From Colius striatus (Eukaryota; Chordata; Aves; Coliiformes; Coliidae): 64,000 bases of DNA. Below, one piece after another: positions 21,129 through 35,000 of the stretch; within the stretch, counting starts at the first letter, position 1, and every line of letters begins with the position of its first letter. The notes under the pieces are model-generated. The model ran no database searches. It was not told the origin of the DNA and saw nothing but the letters and a program-made list of their open reading frames with translations. Made by a program: the position numbers and the translations under genes. Location of the stretch: positions 134,212,171 through 134,276,170 of the forward strand of contig NC_084759.1 of assembly GCF_028858725.1 (NCBI RefSeq). Reading direction: 5' to 3'.

Positions 21129-22750
21129 ATGGTTCCATGCTGAAGGTTTCCAGAGGGAGGCTGTGGCAGTGTTGGAGACAAGCTGTGTGAGGGGGCTGCC
21201 ACAGGGCAGATAGGCTTTCTCCTGGCTATGCTCCTCTGCAGCTTACTGAGCAGCAGCAAGCCCGACAGGCCCAGCAACTTTCACATCTGCTGAATTCACC
21301 TGTTCTTATTTTCCTTGTTGTTAATTCCGGCACCATTTCTTTAGTTGATGTAATCTCATTCCACTCTGATTGTATCTCCTTTGGTCTCCTTTCTAGGACT
21401 AAAACAGAGAAGCCATTTTATTTGTACTGGGCATTTCCTGGAGATGAAACAACCTTTTTCTTATAATCAGCCAGAGAAGGGTATGCATCCAAACCTGGTG
21501 ACTTCTTAAGAGGGTGCCTGAAATGATGCAATGGTCTTTTTTGACAGGCCGTTGCCTGTATCCCAGTATTAACTGCTGCTGCTGTCAGCGGCATTAGTTG
21601 TGTCACAGCCATGGACGTGGGCTCAGCTGGACTTCTGTTAACTCAGCTGGGCAGCATGTGTTGTTGCTGCCTGGAGATGGGTTACCTCAGGGACGCTCGC
21701 ACAGTCAACGCATCACTATGCATGGCTATCAAATACAGCTACAAATACACAAGCTTCCTCACCTTACAAAATCCAGTCTCCCTGGTTGTGAAAGCTGGAG
21801 CAAAGGTTACTGCTGCAGCAGGACACAGCCATGTTCAGCTCTGGATGTTGCTGCTGCCAAATACACCACTATGGTCTCTTCATTAGCCCAGGATCAAACG
21901 ACCATTCTCAAAAACCAAGCTGTGTCCTGGTGAATGTTGCTCTTCCTCTTCTTCCTCATTTTGAATGAGTGAAAAAAGCGTTGAGAATCTGTCTTTCTGC
22001 CCTCTACTCTCCCTGCTCAAAACATCTTCATTTCATCTCTTTCTTCAGCCTTCAGATGTTCTTGTGCTCCTGTCACTCCACGGAAACACCTTCATGGGCT
22101 GGTCAGTCTCAATGCTGCCCTTGGGTCCCTCTCTCTGAGAAACAAGTCATGTCCTACGTATTACACATCTTTTCTTTCACAGGTCTTCAAACATGTCACT
22201 GGCCCATCTCCACTCCTTCGTGACCTTCTCACAGCTCTGACTGGGGAGCACGCTGCTGCTGCTCCTGTTATCTCTGACTGTAACTCTAATTTCCTTTCTA
22301 TTCAAGGGTTCCCCAGCACCTAATATTCTCTCCATGCTGACCACTGCTCCAAATCTACCTGTAAGTCAGATGGTTTTGCTGCTTAGCTGCCTCAGCACTA
22401 TCTCCTTCCTCCAAAATGAGGATAAAGAGACTCAGCAGGAAAAGCTCTGTCTGCAAACAAAAATGCCAAACTAAACATTCATAACAACAAAGCGGTGCAA
22501 GCTGTAAGGAGCATGCAAGTAGGGTAAGCACTATTTCCCTCCTAAAGGGTAAGCCAGGATGCAAATATACCTACTGGATGGGAATCAGAAGCATCACTCC
22601 AGAGGTCATTCTACATTACTTCTCCATTACTAAGCATGTATGTAATTTAAGCAAATAGGAAAAAAAAGCTGTTTAATCTCTGCAGGCTTTTGACTGACCC
22701 ACATCTATCTTTTCCTCATCACTGTAAAGAAACAGGCAACAAAAGTTCAT

Positions 22751-23053
22751 TCAGCTCTGGGTTTCCAGGTGTTTATCCCCAGTGCTCGCATAGCTGATGA
22801 GCAAAACCACAGAAATGAAGGTCCTGAGACAGGGGTCCTGCATTTTCTGGCCCATTACCTGGGCTATGCTGGGCAAAACACTGATCATCACTTGCACCTG
22901 CACCACAGCAACAAAATGTAGTTTGGCGAAGCTCAACTCCTGTTGGCACAGAAGCTGGAGCTCCTGTGACTGCTGAGGGTTGTGAAGGCATAGGGAGGAG
23001 AATGACACCTGGGACCAAAGAGATGGTTGCCCTTTCACATCAAGAAGGGCCAC
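22751..23053 (-). other. Open reading frame of unknown status
   Basis: A 100-residue minus-strand frame with a hydrophobic stretch (LHFVAVVQVQVMISVLPSIA). No family recognised and no splice or promoter context. It lies just beyond the candidate PPFIBP1 poly(A) signal. Probably non-coding or part of the decayed material further left. Confidence 0.15.
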
Positions 23054-23389
23054 CTGGTCCTTCCTTCAGCACCCTGCGAGGACTCCCTGAGGAGTACACA
23101 TAGAGCCACAGGGAAGCATTTTCTCACCACACCACACCAAGCAACCCAAGATGGTGCAAATCTGGATCCCAGAAATAAGTAAAGAGACTTGGGGTAGTTG
23201 ATTTCTCAGCACATGCAAGGGCTGTTGACAAACGAACCAATGAGTTCCACTACAAATGTGTGATTTTGCCCCTTCTCCCTCCTTTGTCTTTTCAATAGAA
23301 CGAGCTTCCTAGGAAAATAAAAAGGAAATCAAAAGAGAATACATTGAAGAGGAACCAGCTTGCAGAAACACTTGGCATTTTCCACAGAC

Positions 23390-23395
23390 TTTATT
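23390..23395 (-). terminator. PPFIBP1: Candidate distal poly(A) signal of PPFIBP1
   Basis: tttatt on the + strand, AATAAA on the minus strand, 2.56 kb past the PPFIBP1 stop codon. A weaker ATTAAA (minus) at 24871-24876 is a proximal alternative. Inferred only from the hexamers and gene orientation. Confidence 0.45.
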
Positions 23396-25956
23396 GGATT
23401 TTACATGGCAATACACAGTGGTTATGTTGCTGTCTTCAAACATGCACAAATAACAACATCCCAAGGCGACCAAATGGTGTGTGCACATGACCTTCCTGAC
23501 TTTATCACTCACTTTCACATTCCATCCCCATAAAATACCCAAGGTTCAGATGTGAGGCAGCTTGGAGGGGACGACCTGGTTTCCAAATGGTGAGTGCAGC
23601 AAAGGGATGTTTGGAGCAGAAATGCTGCTTACACTGGACTTACACAAACCATCACTTGCTGCTGTTGATGAACTTGCTGGTACCACCAGACTGAAGTCAG
23701 AGCAGCTGGTTGTGCCTATGTCAGCACCTAATATTGTGTCCTGAGTTCCCTTGTTTTTTAGCCCTGTGAATGTCCAGTCATGTTGACCAGTCAGCACCTA
23801 GGGAGAGCCAATCTAGGGGCACACGTTTGCTCAGAAGCCTGCTTCTGCAAGGCTTCTGCATCATTTGGGAGAGCAGGGTCTTAAGTTCAACTTATATGGC
23901 AACGATAAAAATACTGCAGAGTATTCACAGAAAGTGACCCTTCAACTCAAATCCCAAGCATCTGCACCTTAAAGTTGACAGTAGGCATTACACGATGCGG
24001 TATTTCTGCCCAAAAGAAACAGCTCAAACACTCCCAAGGTTGCAGAGGAAAAAATAACTGACAGCAGATTATTTGTGCGCAGCAATATTGAATAAAGACT
24101 CATTTGTGATCTGTTTGTGGACAAACAGTAAGCAGCACAATACTTCCTGTATATGTTCTGGATTGTTTGCCTGGCTCCAGTTACTAAAATGGCAGCTCTT
24201 GATATTATACACAACATAACCGGTCTGCATCACATTTTTCATCTCTGTATATACGTTAACAGCCTCCACTGCACATCCTTCAAAGAACCACACTGGTTGT
24301 TGCTTGCCAGGTGACAATCCCATCACACTCCAGTATGTCTCCAGTTTAGCCCAGCCTCTGATGGGAGCTCCCTGGAAGCCCCAGAGGGAACCTTTCTCCC
24401 TTTCCTAATTTGGTTCGTCATGTTGCAGAGAGAGAGCCTCAAAGTCAGGGCAAATCTGCCCTCCTCTGCATCACACCAGCGAGACATCAGTGAAGGGCTG
24501 GCATGCAACAAGGAGAGCCCCAACCTGAGTGACAGGCACTTGATAAAGCAACACACCACCACACAAGGAACAACTCCAGCTGTACTCGTTTTTTGCCTTT
24601 ACAAAGCAAATAAGCTTCATGCCACTATGCTAAAATACATGCAACATTTAACACCATACGAATTACCACTGCAATAAACAGAGTTACTTTTTGCTTGCTT
24701 TCGGCCAGGACACCTCGTGGTACCAGGAGTTGGACAATAGATTCCCACTGGCTGGGTAGGATCTTTAAAATCTGATCATCTTCAAAAGCAAAGGACCTGT
24801 GCTTTAAGGAGGTAAAAGGATATGCAAAATTTTTGATATTTGAATTCTGGAGGAAAAGTCCCACCTTAGCTTTAATATTATGAAATAATATATTTCCTAT
24901 ACATTTCTCTATATAACTTTGGGGGTTTTTTTTGCAACTACACCATCTTTACGTTAGTCACAGCACAGAAACATCCCTTCCATACACAGGGAATACCTCA
25001 ACTTCAAAGATGTTTCTTAAGTCGCAGTAGTGTTCATAGCCTTGTTTGAATGCTGTGACTACTGCTGCTGGGAACAAGAAAGAAGGCATTTTAAAATGCC
25101 ATTTCCATACACGTCACTGCCAGAAGAAACACAGAAACGTGCTTTGTAATTGTTTCATCCTAAATGGAAGATCATTAAACTGTGCACTTCGTAAAAAGCA
25201 ACAAAAGCAAACAGTTCCAAAGGTCAGCCTGCCTTTTCCAGTAACCAGCTGGTATGCAAACTGGCATATTTTTTTTACGACCCTCTCCCTTTCCCCCACG
25301 CTTTGAACTTCTCAACACTCTGTCCTGCAACATCTAGATTCTTGCTTTTATATGTACTTCATACACCTTTTTTTTTTTTCTTCTTTTTTAGAAAACAGTA
25401 TAAAAATAAGAGCAACAGTCAAGAGCTACCAGGGACATTATACAAGGCATAGATGACTAAAATCCTACATTGGATACCATAGGAAGGGCAGAACTGGTAT
25501 TTGTGCCGAACAAACATGCTTGAAAAAGAGCAGCAGTAACATCTTTTTTTTTTTCAGCTGAGAGCCCAGAGAAAACCGAATACCCACAGACACAATAACT
25601 TCTACCTAACATCATCTGTGATTTTGAAACACTTGAAAGGACTATCTGAGGCCGTGAATAAGCAAAAGCAGCACTATCATACCAGGGAAATTTAAATGAG
25701 ACACTCAAATATATCACCATTTTGTACATTAAATATAGTAAAAACAATGACCATTCACCAGTGTCTAGGTGTTTCGTATGGCAACTTTAGAGTAGGCACC
25801 TTTTCCTTTTGTATTTTTTTTTGTTCTCCACCACCTCCAAATGTTACTTCCAATGAACAGAAGCAAGAGCAATGAAATGTACATGATCTGCCACCCATCA
25901 TGTATAATGATGACGTTTCTTGCATGTAGGCCTTTGTCAGTGCCTGGTGGTTACTG
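23390..25956 (-). other. PPFIBP1: PPFIBP1 3' untranslated region
   Basis: Sequence downstream of the TGA at 25957-25959, without recognised exons or transposons, up to the distal hexamer. It is A/T-rich with several T/A runs (25367-25379, 25543-25554). The end point is uncertain. Confidence 0.5.
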
Positions 25957-26043
25957 TCACATGTTGGAGTCCTCATCTGTTATACTGGTGCTAGGAGAGC
26001 AAGTTGCAAAGTCTTTAAACATCTCATCTTCTTTCAACATGTG
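25957..26043 (-). CDS. PPFIBP1: PPFIBP1 last coding exon
   Basis: 87 bp: [20 protein letters not shown] then ITDEDSNM and TGA (25957-25959). Acceptor cttctttctag. The C-terminus ends in Met where I recall Val in the human protein. Confidence 0.95.
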   Translation of the reverse strand, partial: HMLKEDEMFKDFATCSPSTSITDEDSNM

Positions 26044-29000
26044 CTAGAAAGAAGAGGGGGAGAGAGTAAAGATTCAGGCCTTCACGACTGACATCAGGCC
26101 TCCATGTTGGCCCAGCCCAGTGCCCAGCAGCAGAGACAGCCACCAGCCTTACCACAGAATCATAGAATGGTAGGGTTGGAAGGGACCTTTAGAGATCATC
26201 CAGTCCAACCTCCCCTGCAGAAGCAGGTCCACCTAGATCAGATCACATAGGAATACATCCAGGCAGGTCTTGAAGACCTCCAAGGAAGGAGACCCCACAC
26301 CCTCCCAGGGCAGCCTGTGCCAGAGCTCCCTCACCAGAACAGTGAAATAAACACAAGTCAGTTTAAACATACATCCTTATGTTTAAACAGAGCTTTTTGT
26401 GTTCCAGCTTCTTTCCATTACCCCTTGTCCTGTCACTACCTGTAACAGAAAGAAGGGATGCCCCAACCATCTGACATTCACATTTAGATATTTGGAAACA
26501 TTAATGAGATCTTCCCTCAGTGTCCTCTTCTCTAGACTAAACAGCCCCAGTTCCTGCAGCCTTTCCTCATAAGGAGGATGCTCCAGTCCCCTGATCATCT
26601 TGGTGGCCCTGTCCTGGACTTTCTCCGGAAGTTCCCTATCCCTCTTGAGCTGAGGAGCCCAGAACTGGACACAGGACTCCAGATGAAGCCTCACCAGGGC
26701 AGAGTAGAGGGGGAGTAGAACCTCCCTCGACCTACCGGCCACACTCTTCTTGATGTATCCCAGGATGCCATTGGCCTTCTTGGCCACGAGGGTACATTGC
26801 TGGCTCTGTCAGCCACCACTTTGTCCTGTTGGAGATATTTTTCACCCAGGCTGGTGAAAAATCAGCTCACTGCTGTCTGCTGGCCCAAATGGCTTGGGGC
26901 TGGGCTTTCACTCAGAGAACAAGCCAGGACTCTCAGGTCATGGGCCGTGAGTTGAGTGCTACAGCCCCTGCTTGCTCCTGAGGGTGGAGAGCCAGCGAGG
27001 AGAGATGGCCACCACTCCTGGCTGGGGAATCTCCCCACTGGGATGGGCAAGTATCTTCCTGAAATACTCATTTTTCTTTTCCCCTCTGTCCCTGTATGAA
27101 ACCCAAAGGAGCTCACCTCACCCCTAGCTCTGATGAGGCTTCACTATACCCACAGTTTGCACAGTATTTAATATACTTTGCTCCCCTAGAGACCAGTGGA
27201 GCTTTATTCAAAGGTCCTGCTATGAAGTGAAATCCATCAAAGCAATTTCCAAAAAAACTACAAAACTCAGCTGCTTGCCAGAGCAAGTAATAGCAAAGAA
27301 CAGCTGTACTTGGTGTATCTGTACTGAGCAGCAACCACTGTTTAATACTAGCCACTGCCAAGAGGCTCATACCCATCCTACGGAAACAGAGATCTTATTC
27401 CACAGACCCCACTTTTAAATCTTACCGTCAAGTTGTTGATGCCTTCAGAAAACGCTCCGATTTGCCTCACTGTCCCTTCTGAATCTTCCATCTACATAAA
27501 CCAGATAATGAACAAGGAAATAGTGATAAATTCCCTGTCTGCCACGACAGAGTGGCAATTAAGTGCAGCACACAACAACACTGCCTGATTATACCTGCTG
27601 CAGTCAGAGCAAGGGAGGAGATGTCAGGGGAGGACAGTTAGGCCAGAGTAGGTCCCGAAGGCACTCCATTCACACCTTGGACCTCCCTCCTTGGGCCAAG
27701 AGACACTTTTGTTTGTAATGCTGTGTGACTACAGGACCTTCATGGGCCAAAGCATAAGGAAGGCTTCCCTGGGAAAAGGAAGGTTTTCCACCAACCCTGA
27801 GAGCACAGGCAGACCCTCCAAACTGGTAGGCCTGGCTTACCTGCTCCAACCTGTCCAAATCATCATCATCATAGACTCGAGTATCCAGGCCAGGCTTAAA
27901 TCCCTTCTTAGACCCACTTCCAGACATCCGTCCCAGCTCCATAGGGCACACGTACTCTTCCATGTCATCTTGCTTCTTCTTCCTCAAACTCCCAAAATTG
28001 CTGAAAGCAAGCTTCTTTGGCTTACAGGTGAAGGGAAAATTGATAAGAACTTAAGGAATCAGCCAAGAATTAACAGTTCTCTTACTCTTGCACTGGTGTT
28101 TCTGAATAGCTGTATTTCACAGTAACTGCATTTGAACAAGAAGATGTGTCCTCTCATTCCATCATTGCTGAGACAATGCCATTTCAAGGATACCAAATGA
28201 GATCAGAATCCCAATGCACTGAACTGTGAGCATATAAACAGTAAGAGAGTCTCCCTCCCAGGCATCCTGTAGTAGAGACAGAAGGACAACACACAGGAGT
28301 GCTGCCCTTTGCCTGTGCATGCAAAAGGCTCAGACATGGTGCATTCATGGTAGACACGAGCGTCAAACCCAGCTGAATCCTGCTCTCATGCTTCTTTCCT
28401 TAGCAGTCAGCCCCTTCTCTCAGACCTTTCTGCACTGCCCTCCAAACATGGGTAATACCAGCATGCTGGAGACCTAAGCATCTGCTTGGAAGCCCACGCA
28501 CCGATCCAAAACAAGTTGGCCCACCTTTACTTTGGCAGTTGCTGTTAAGAGGACGTAGTCTGGGGACTCCATGGCTTCACGTTTCTGCTGCTGGGCCTCT
28601 GGCCCAATGAGAAGGTTGAAGTGAGTGGCCAAGTGTCGTCTCAATAGTGTCTTGTTTGGTGGGATGTTCAGCAACTGTGCCATGGTTTCCACATTGAAAC
28701 GAGGCTCCAAAACCTAAGAATCAAACGAGAGAATCCAGCTGTCTGATGAGGTCTCAAGGATATCAACAGGCATGCCTATCTTGATCACTTCCCATGGCTG
28801 CTTTAGGGATTTTGTTTGTATTTTAGAGGAAACATACAACAAAGCGTTAAAGAATTCATAAAAAGCTACCTCTGGGCTTTTCTGCTTGAGTTATAAACAA
28901 ATTGGCAGGCAAAAAGAAAGGAAAGATAAATCCACCTTTAACTCATGTAATGTGTGAAGCTGCCACAAAATGTTTATCCACCATCCTCTTTAACTCTAGA

Positions 29001-32000
29001 ATACATAGCCAGAAGAATGATGGAAAATAAACAGATATAAAATGTTTGGAGTAAGATAACACCTCTTAATCAGCATGACAGACTTCTGCAAGTGTTAAGT
29101 CTCTTGGCTGGAGTATCTGACGCTACAGCAATTAAAAGCAATCCTGGTTTGATGATGAAACCACAAATTTTACAGCATTAATGAGCCTTCCTCACAAAAG
29201 AAAAACTTATCCAGGGCTAGGAAGGAAGATGGTGGCTGTTTAACAGCATGATAGTAGTGTACAGCATCAGAGGACTGGAGGTGGAGAATGCCACACCTAA
29301 ATTAAACTGAAGTGAATACAGATAATCAAACCCATCGCTGCCCACGCTGATTCTACCCAAGACATTAATCTCCTTTAAACTGTAGGACAGTACGTTTTGA
29401 CAGTGACTTCTCACAAGGCAGAGTAAGATGACAATGTCAGAGTTCTGCTCTGGCGCTTCTCAAAGGTGGGGTTTGCTTAACCAAGTGGAAGGAGTCAGCC
29501 CAAAGCCTTACCATTAGCCCTCCATGCACTCCGCTGCCCCGCAGGTTGGGTGCATACTCGGCCAGGTCGATGGAGCGCAACCACTCCATCACGCGGTGGT
29601 TGGTCCACTGCGTCACCTCTGAAGCTGTCACGTTGTTCTGCAAGCAGGAGCAACAGGTAGTTAAGGCAGTTTCCCAACTCAGCTGTCCCAACCCTAATCT
29701 TTACTGGAACAAACTTCTCCTGCTCTTCACAAATGCAAGCCCACTTCATACTCAAGAAAAAACTCCCTTTCTGGGTTGCCATCTTGCAGCAATACCAATG
29801 TGGAGATGTTGGATCTGGAAAGCAGGCAGGCCTGTATTATGCTTCCTGTTGTCTGACTATCATGCTGTGCACTAGGACTACTTGCAATTCCTACCAGCAG
29901 AACTGAAAATTTGTCTAGCTCCACAAGGCCCTGTGCTTTCTTGCAGACAAGTGTTGTGCATCTAAATCCAAGATCATCATCCATTGCCCTATCCAGCATA
30001 TGCTGCTTCCAAACCAAACTGATGGCAGTCTCCCATCTGCTAACAGGCCCAACCTCCTGTTACACAGAAAATTTTGACACAGCCATCAATTTTCCAGAGA
30101 GTTACACAAGGCTTGTGGCAACAGTGCACTGAGTTCCAGACAATTTACGTTCCAGAAAGCGCATCAGGGACTAGGCCAAATCAACCAGCTGCTGGCTAGG
30201 AAAAGAAGCCAGAGGTTTGTCAGGGGAAACATGAATCTGGGGCCATGGCAGGTGGAGGAAAGTAAGTGGTATTCCAGGTTCTCTGATAGCAGAGCATGAG
30301 ACTGGAAGAACAAGATGAGAAAAAGGAAATAAAAAATGAAACAAAATTAAATAGGAAGTAGAAGACAGGAGGAATAATCAGAATATAATGTAATCAGTAG
30401 GAGTACAGCAGGAATAATCAGAAACAACAGGGGAAAAAAAACCCGAGAGGATTCCTCTTCACAGCTTCACCTTGAAGCAGTACCTCATCAGATGGCCTCC
30501 TGCGCAGACAGTTGGGCTCAAAGTTATTTATTCTCAAAACCTGAATGGCTCTCTTGATGCTGAGGTGGTGGAGGACACTGACAACTTTCAAGGACAACAA
30601 GTCATCCTGTCAAAGAAGAAGGGGGAGTTAATAAACATAAACGTGCTTATTGATGGATCCAGCACCTGACTGGAGGAGATTGTTTTGGGCCCTGGTTTCA
30701 AATGGCAGATCTGGCACTCACTTGGGGTAAGATTTTAATGGTGAGACACATGATTAACATCAAACCACCTGTCCCAAAATAAAAGCTTCCCACGTAACAT
30801 TCCTGGGTAACACTCTTCACACTGAGTATGTAGCTCAGAAACCTGGGGTAATGAGGAGGGAGAGGGTGAGAAGACACATCCTCAATGATCTGAGTCATGA
30901 CAGCTTTCCAAACACAGTGCCAGGCTCACCTGGCATTTGCACTTAATCGTGCAAAAAATTTGAATACTGCAAACATCTAGCTAAAAGTTTAACTGAAAAC
31001 AATAAATTACTCTAAAAACTGAGGCATTCTGAATGGTCAGAATGAAAAAAATAAGAGGGAAGAAGGAAAATACAAAGATGTGTCAGGATCAGAGAATCAT
31101 AGAATGGTAGGGGTTGAAAGGGACCTTTAGAGATCATCTAGTCCAACCCCCTTGCAGAAGCAGGTTCACCTAGATCAGGTCGTATAGGAACATGTCCAGA
31201 CGTGTCTTGAAGACCTCCAAAGAGGAGACTCCACAACCCCCCTGGGCAGCCTGTTCCACTGCTCCGTCTCCAACAGGTGCAAATGGCGAAATGTGGTTTA
31301 AAATGCTTGTCACAAGTGATGGAAAAGGTCCTGCCTTGTGCAGGAACCTGCTATGGCTTGAGAGAAGGAGCAGCAGAAGGGCTGGCCAGGAGCAGCAGTT
31401 CTCCCTCAGGTACGCCAAGGTAACACACTGGACACACCAGCAGCTTGAAGCTGGCTCTGTGACACGGCACCACAAAGCCACCTGGATGTGCCTTTACACT
31501 TTGTGGGATGAGCTCACATATCATAGGGCAGGAGCCTGCAAAGACACAGCCACACTTCTACCTGCAGCGGGACAAACAAAAGCAGTCGGTTCTTTCCCCA
31601 AAAGCTCCAACCTCACAATGTTTTTTACTTAAAATGTTCATCTCACAAGGGACTTGTTTTGTAGCTCTCAAACCGGCTGTTTAAGCTCCCACCAGTGTCC
31701 ATGGGAAGTGTCAGACAGCTCTTAGGACAATTTGTGCCATGCCAAGGAATGAGATGGTGCCTCACTGCACCTCTCTCTCTGCACTGACCACAGGGCAAGT
31801 GTAGCATTTAGACGTCAAGAGCCAGGAGAGATTAACTCCTCCCCTCTTGACTACAGCAGCAAACAGGAATTTTGCTCTGGCTCCATAAATTTCCTTCTTC
31901 TCCTTCTTGTACTCAGGGCTTCTACAAACCACCAAGAAGGAGAGAGACAGGGCTTCTGGTACTCAAAGGGGCCCAACTCACAGGACACATGTGGTAGGCA

Positions 32001-35000
32001 ACAGTGAAGGAGACAAAAGGTTTAGATGAGGCTCATAGGTTAAAAAATGCTGCTCACTGGTTTGCAACCTATGTTATGTGGAAGGTGTTACCTTTTGCTC
32101 ACCTCTGGTTTCATTCCAGCCTCTAGCCCCCGAAATATAGCATTTCAAAACCAAAACAATCATGTTCTCTCTCATTTAGGGAGCCCAGCCACAAAAAGTT
32201 TGTAAGGAGGAATGTGTGACAGGCCCAACCTGAATCCCCAGCTCACACATTGCTGCTGTTACTCCAGAGGAATGCTACAAAGGAAAACCCCTCTCTGCAC
32301 TGCAATTGTGGTCACAGGCCATGAGACTTGCATCCCTGTAGCCTCTTTGGTTGTAATTCAGTCCTAACTCCGCCACTAAGTGTCTTCAAGGCCCAATTCT
32401 CTGCTGGTGCAAGTTGGCTTCATGCATCCTTGTGCCAGGGTTAACTTGGCTTAACTATGTGTTAGTATTACTTACGTGTTACTAATACTGGACTCTAATT
32501 TGTCAGAAGATTTCTAGATTTTAGAGTCTTCATTTACCCAAACATCCCATTGGGTTCAGCTAACCTTATGATGAACCTAAGAACAGAGTTTCTCTGTCAC
32601 AGTTTGCTATTTTATTTACCATAAAATAATAAATATTTGCTATTATTAGAGCCAGGGTAGCTCCATGATATTTAAAAAAAACTATTTCTTTCACATTTTT
32701 CACACTTTTGCTGTATTTAGTTGGTCCTTTACACTGAATCCATTGTTAAAATTTGATGGGTAAACTCTGTCTAAAAATATCTCTAGTGACCCACAATTGA
32801 AAGGAAGTGACAGGAAGAAAAAGCTCCTGGTACACACCCCTCATCTGTCCACCTATAACTTTTCTTTTTTTTCATACAAAAAAAAAGACTGACTGTTTAG
32901 TAAAACAAGTTCTGTTGTATTACAGTCTATGCTGTATCTTAACCACATTTGATCCTGATCCAGTTAATACAGTGGCAGTAAAGTCACTCAACACAAGATC
33001 AAACTCCATGTTACCTACTGGTATCACCTCTCCAAGACTCAAGCAGCAGAAGAAAGGAATTGCCTCCTACTTTTAGATTAATGTCCAAACTCAAAACAAA
33101 CAAAAAATCAAGGAAACAAACACAAACCCCACTACATCAGCAGTGAGTATTTAATGTTTGACTGAAAGGGACTCAACAGCAAAATCATGCCAGGCAGATG
33201 TGGCAAGTCACTCCTGGCAGTAGCTACAGCTCCTCAGCAGTGCTGTGCTTGTCTTACAGGAGGAGAGTTGGATGGATTAACCCTAGGCCTGGTGCTACTC
33301 TAATGCCCATATAAAATACATATAAATGTGACATAAAAAGGTAACTTTTCTTCTGCTCACAGCATGGCTCCTGAAAGGAGTGTGATTGGTTTTTTAGTTT
33401 GTTATAAAGAAGGAATTAATATTAGTGATGCTCAGTTTGCATTTATGTTTCCAGAGAAAAACAAAGGTTGTGTCTCATCTTACCTGAGACCTTACACAAA
33501 GGAAGCCTGTTGGGTCAGTTTCACCTGGCCAGCAGTGAAGCAGGGAGCTGACACTGGTGGTAAGCACTTTGAAGTACACTATGCAAAAGCTATTAAATAT
33601 AGGCTGTTTTCAAACAAGTTGGGTCTTAAAACTATAATTTTCTTCAAAGGAATCTGCTTGGGTTTTCTTCACATGAATAGGTAACTAAACTGAATGTTTG
33701 CTCACTGAAGGAAAAAAAAAATCCACCTACTTCTATTAATTAATAACAACCTTAACAACCAAGGCCCAGATGCATGAACTGTGACCATGGAATCTACATA
33801 CTTATGTGTACTCATAAACACTGCCTGAGCACATCAGCATCATGCACAACTGTTAAGCACGAGATTGTCCATTTCTTATGCAGGAGTCTGGGCTCTTGCT
33901 TACTTATGTTTGCTGTTCCACCTTAAGATAGTATCTTCTGTTTTCCGTAGGTTATAGCTATCTGCATTAGCTTAACACAGCACACCCACTACAGTTTCAA
34001 GGGTTCCTTTAAACATTGCAATGAAGCACATAGAGAAATATGGCATTCTGACACGTCATTTTTAGTGGTAGCAATGCCTCTGACACTCTGACCTCCTCCA
34101 GCTTTCTCCTTGCAATCATCCAGAAAATCTGAAGACCCAATTTATGAACCATTCAACAGCTCTGAAATTATTTTCAGGAACTGTCAGTCAGACACAGGAG
34201 ATGTTTAGCTGTCTGAGAGAAGCTTGCACTTCTGGTATGCTACATGTGCACAGGTAAAACCTCTGTGACACTGCAAAAGCAAGAGTGAGCTCCAACTTTA
34301 GCTTCTCTTCAGCAGATTCAGTCACTCGGGGCAAAACTCACATGCAGAGTAGCAACCACAGGGATTTTTAGGCTCCTCTCTAGAACCTTTACCACAGACA
34401 GAGTAATGCACAGATGGACTCCAGATAGGTGGGACTGTCTGCTCTAGGGAGTTACAAGACAGAGCATCTAGCTCTCAAGCTCCCCAAAGCCATCTGCCTG
34501 GTCCTGCTCTCCCTAGATGGACTGTCTGCCACACAAGAGCTGCCCAAGAAGCTACAGAGCTCCTTAGGCAACACATTCATGGGGTCAGCCAGGATTTCTC
34601 CAGTGCCTGTTCCCCTGGCAACGGTAGTGCCTCCTCCTCAGCTGCAGTTGGCTGTCTCTGGGGTCTAGTTGCTGCCTGGACCCCTCCTTCCTCCTGTATA
34701 TTGCAGGGACTGGGAGGGCCTTTGGGGCTGGGGCTGCTGCTGGGAAAAGCTTGGGGGTAGTTGAGAGGAGGTGAATGGGGCGAGGGGGTTGTTTGCAGAA
34801 GTGTGTGGCAGGGCACAGCTGCTTGTGCTGTGGAGTACAAGAAAGGCTTCAGTCACTGGCACTCCCAAAGGGAGCAGGAGGTACACAGAGGCTGGGATGG
34901 AGACGTTGGAAGGTGTTAGATGAATTTAAAATCTATTCATTTGCAACAACAGGCACAGCGAAAGCAGGTATCTCTAGTCTCATCTGGCCTGGAGGTACAC

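Larger units (their letters stand above)
15756..23389. other. Intergenic region between the CYB5R3 and PPFIBP1 3' ends
   Basis: About 7.6 kb between the two convergent genes. It contains a CR1 copy (16665-17108), a G tract (17804-17820), an A-rich stretch around 18266-18284 and 18938-18950, and unrecognised, frame-broken coding-like stretches on the minus strand at about 19.5-21.1 kb and 22.75-23.05 kb. No intact gene recognised. Confidence 0.6.
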
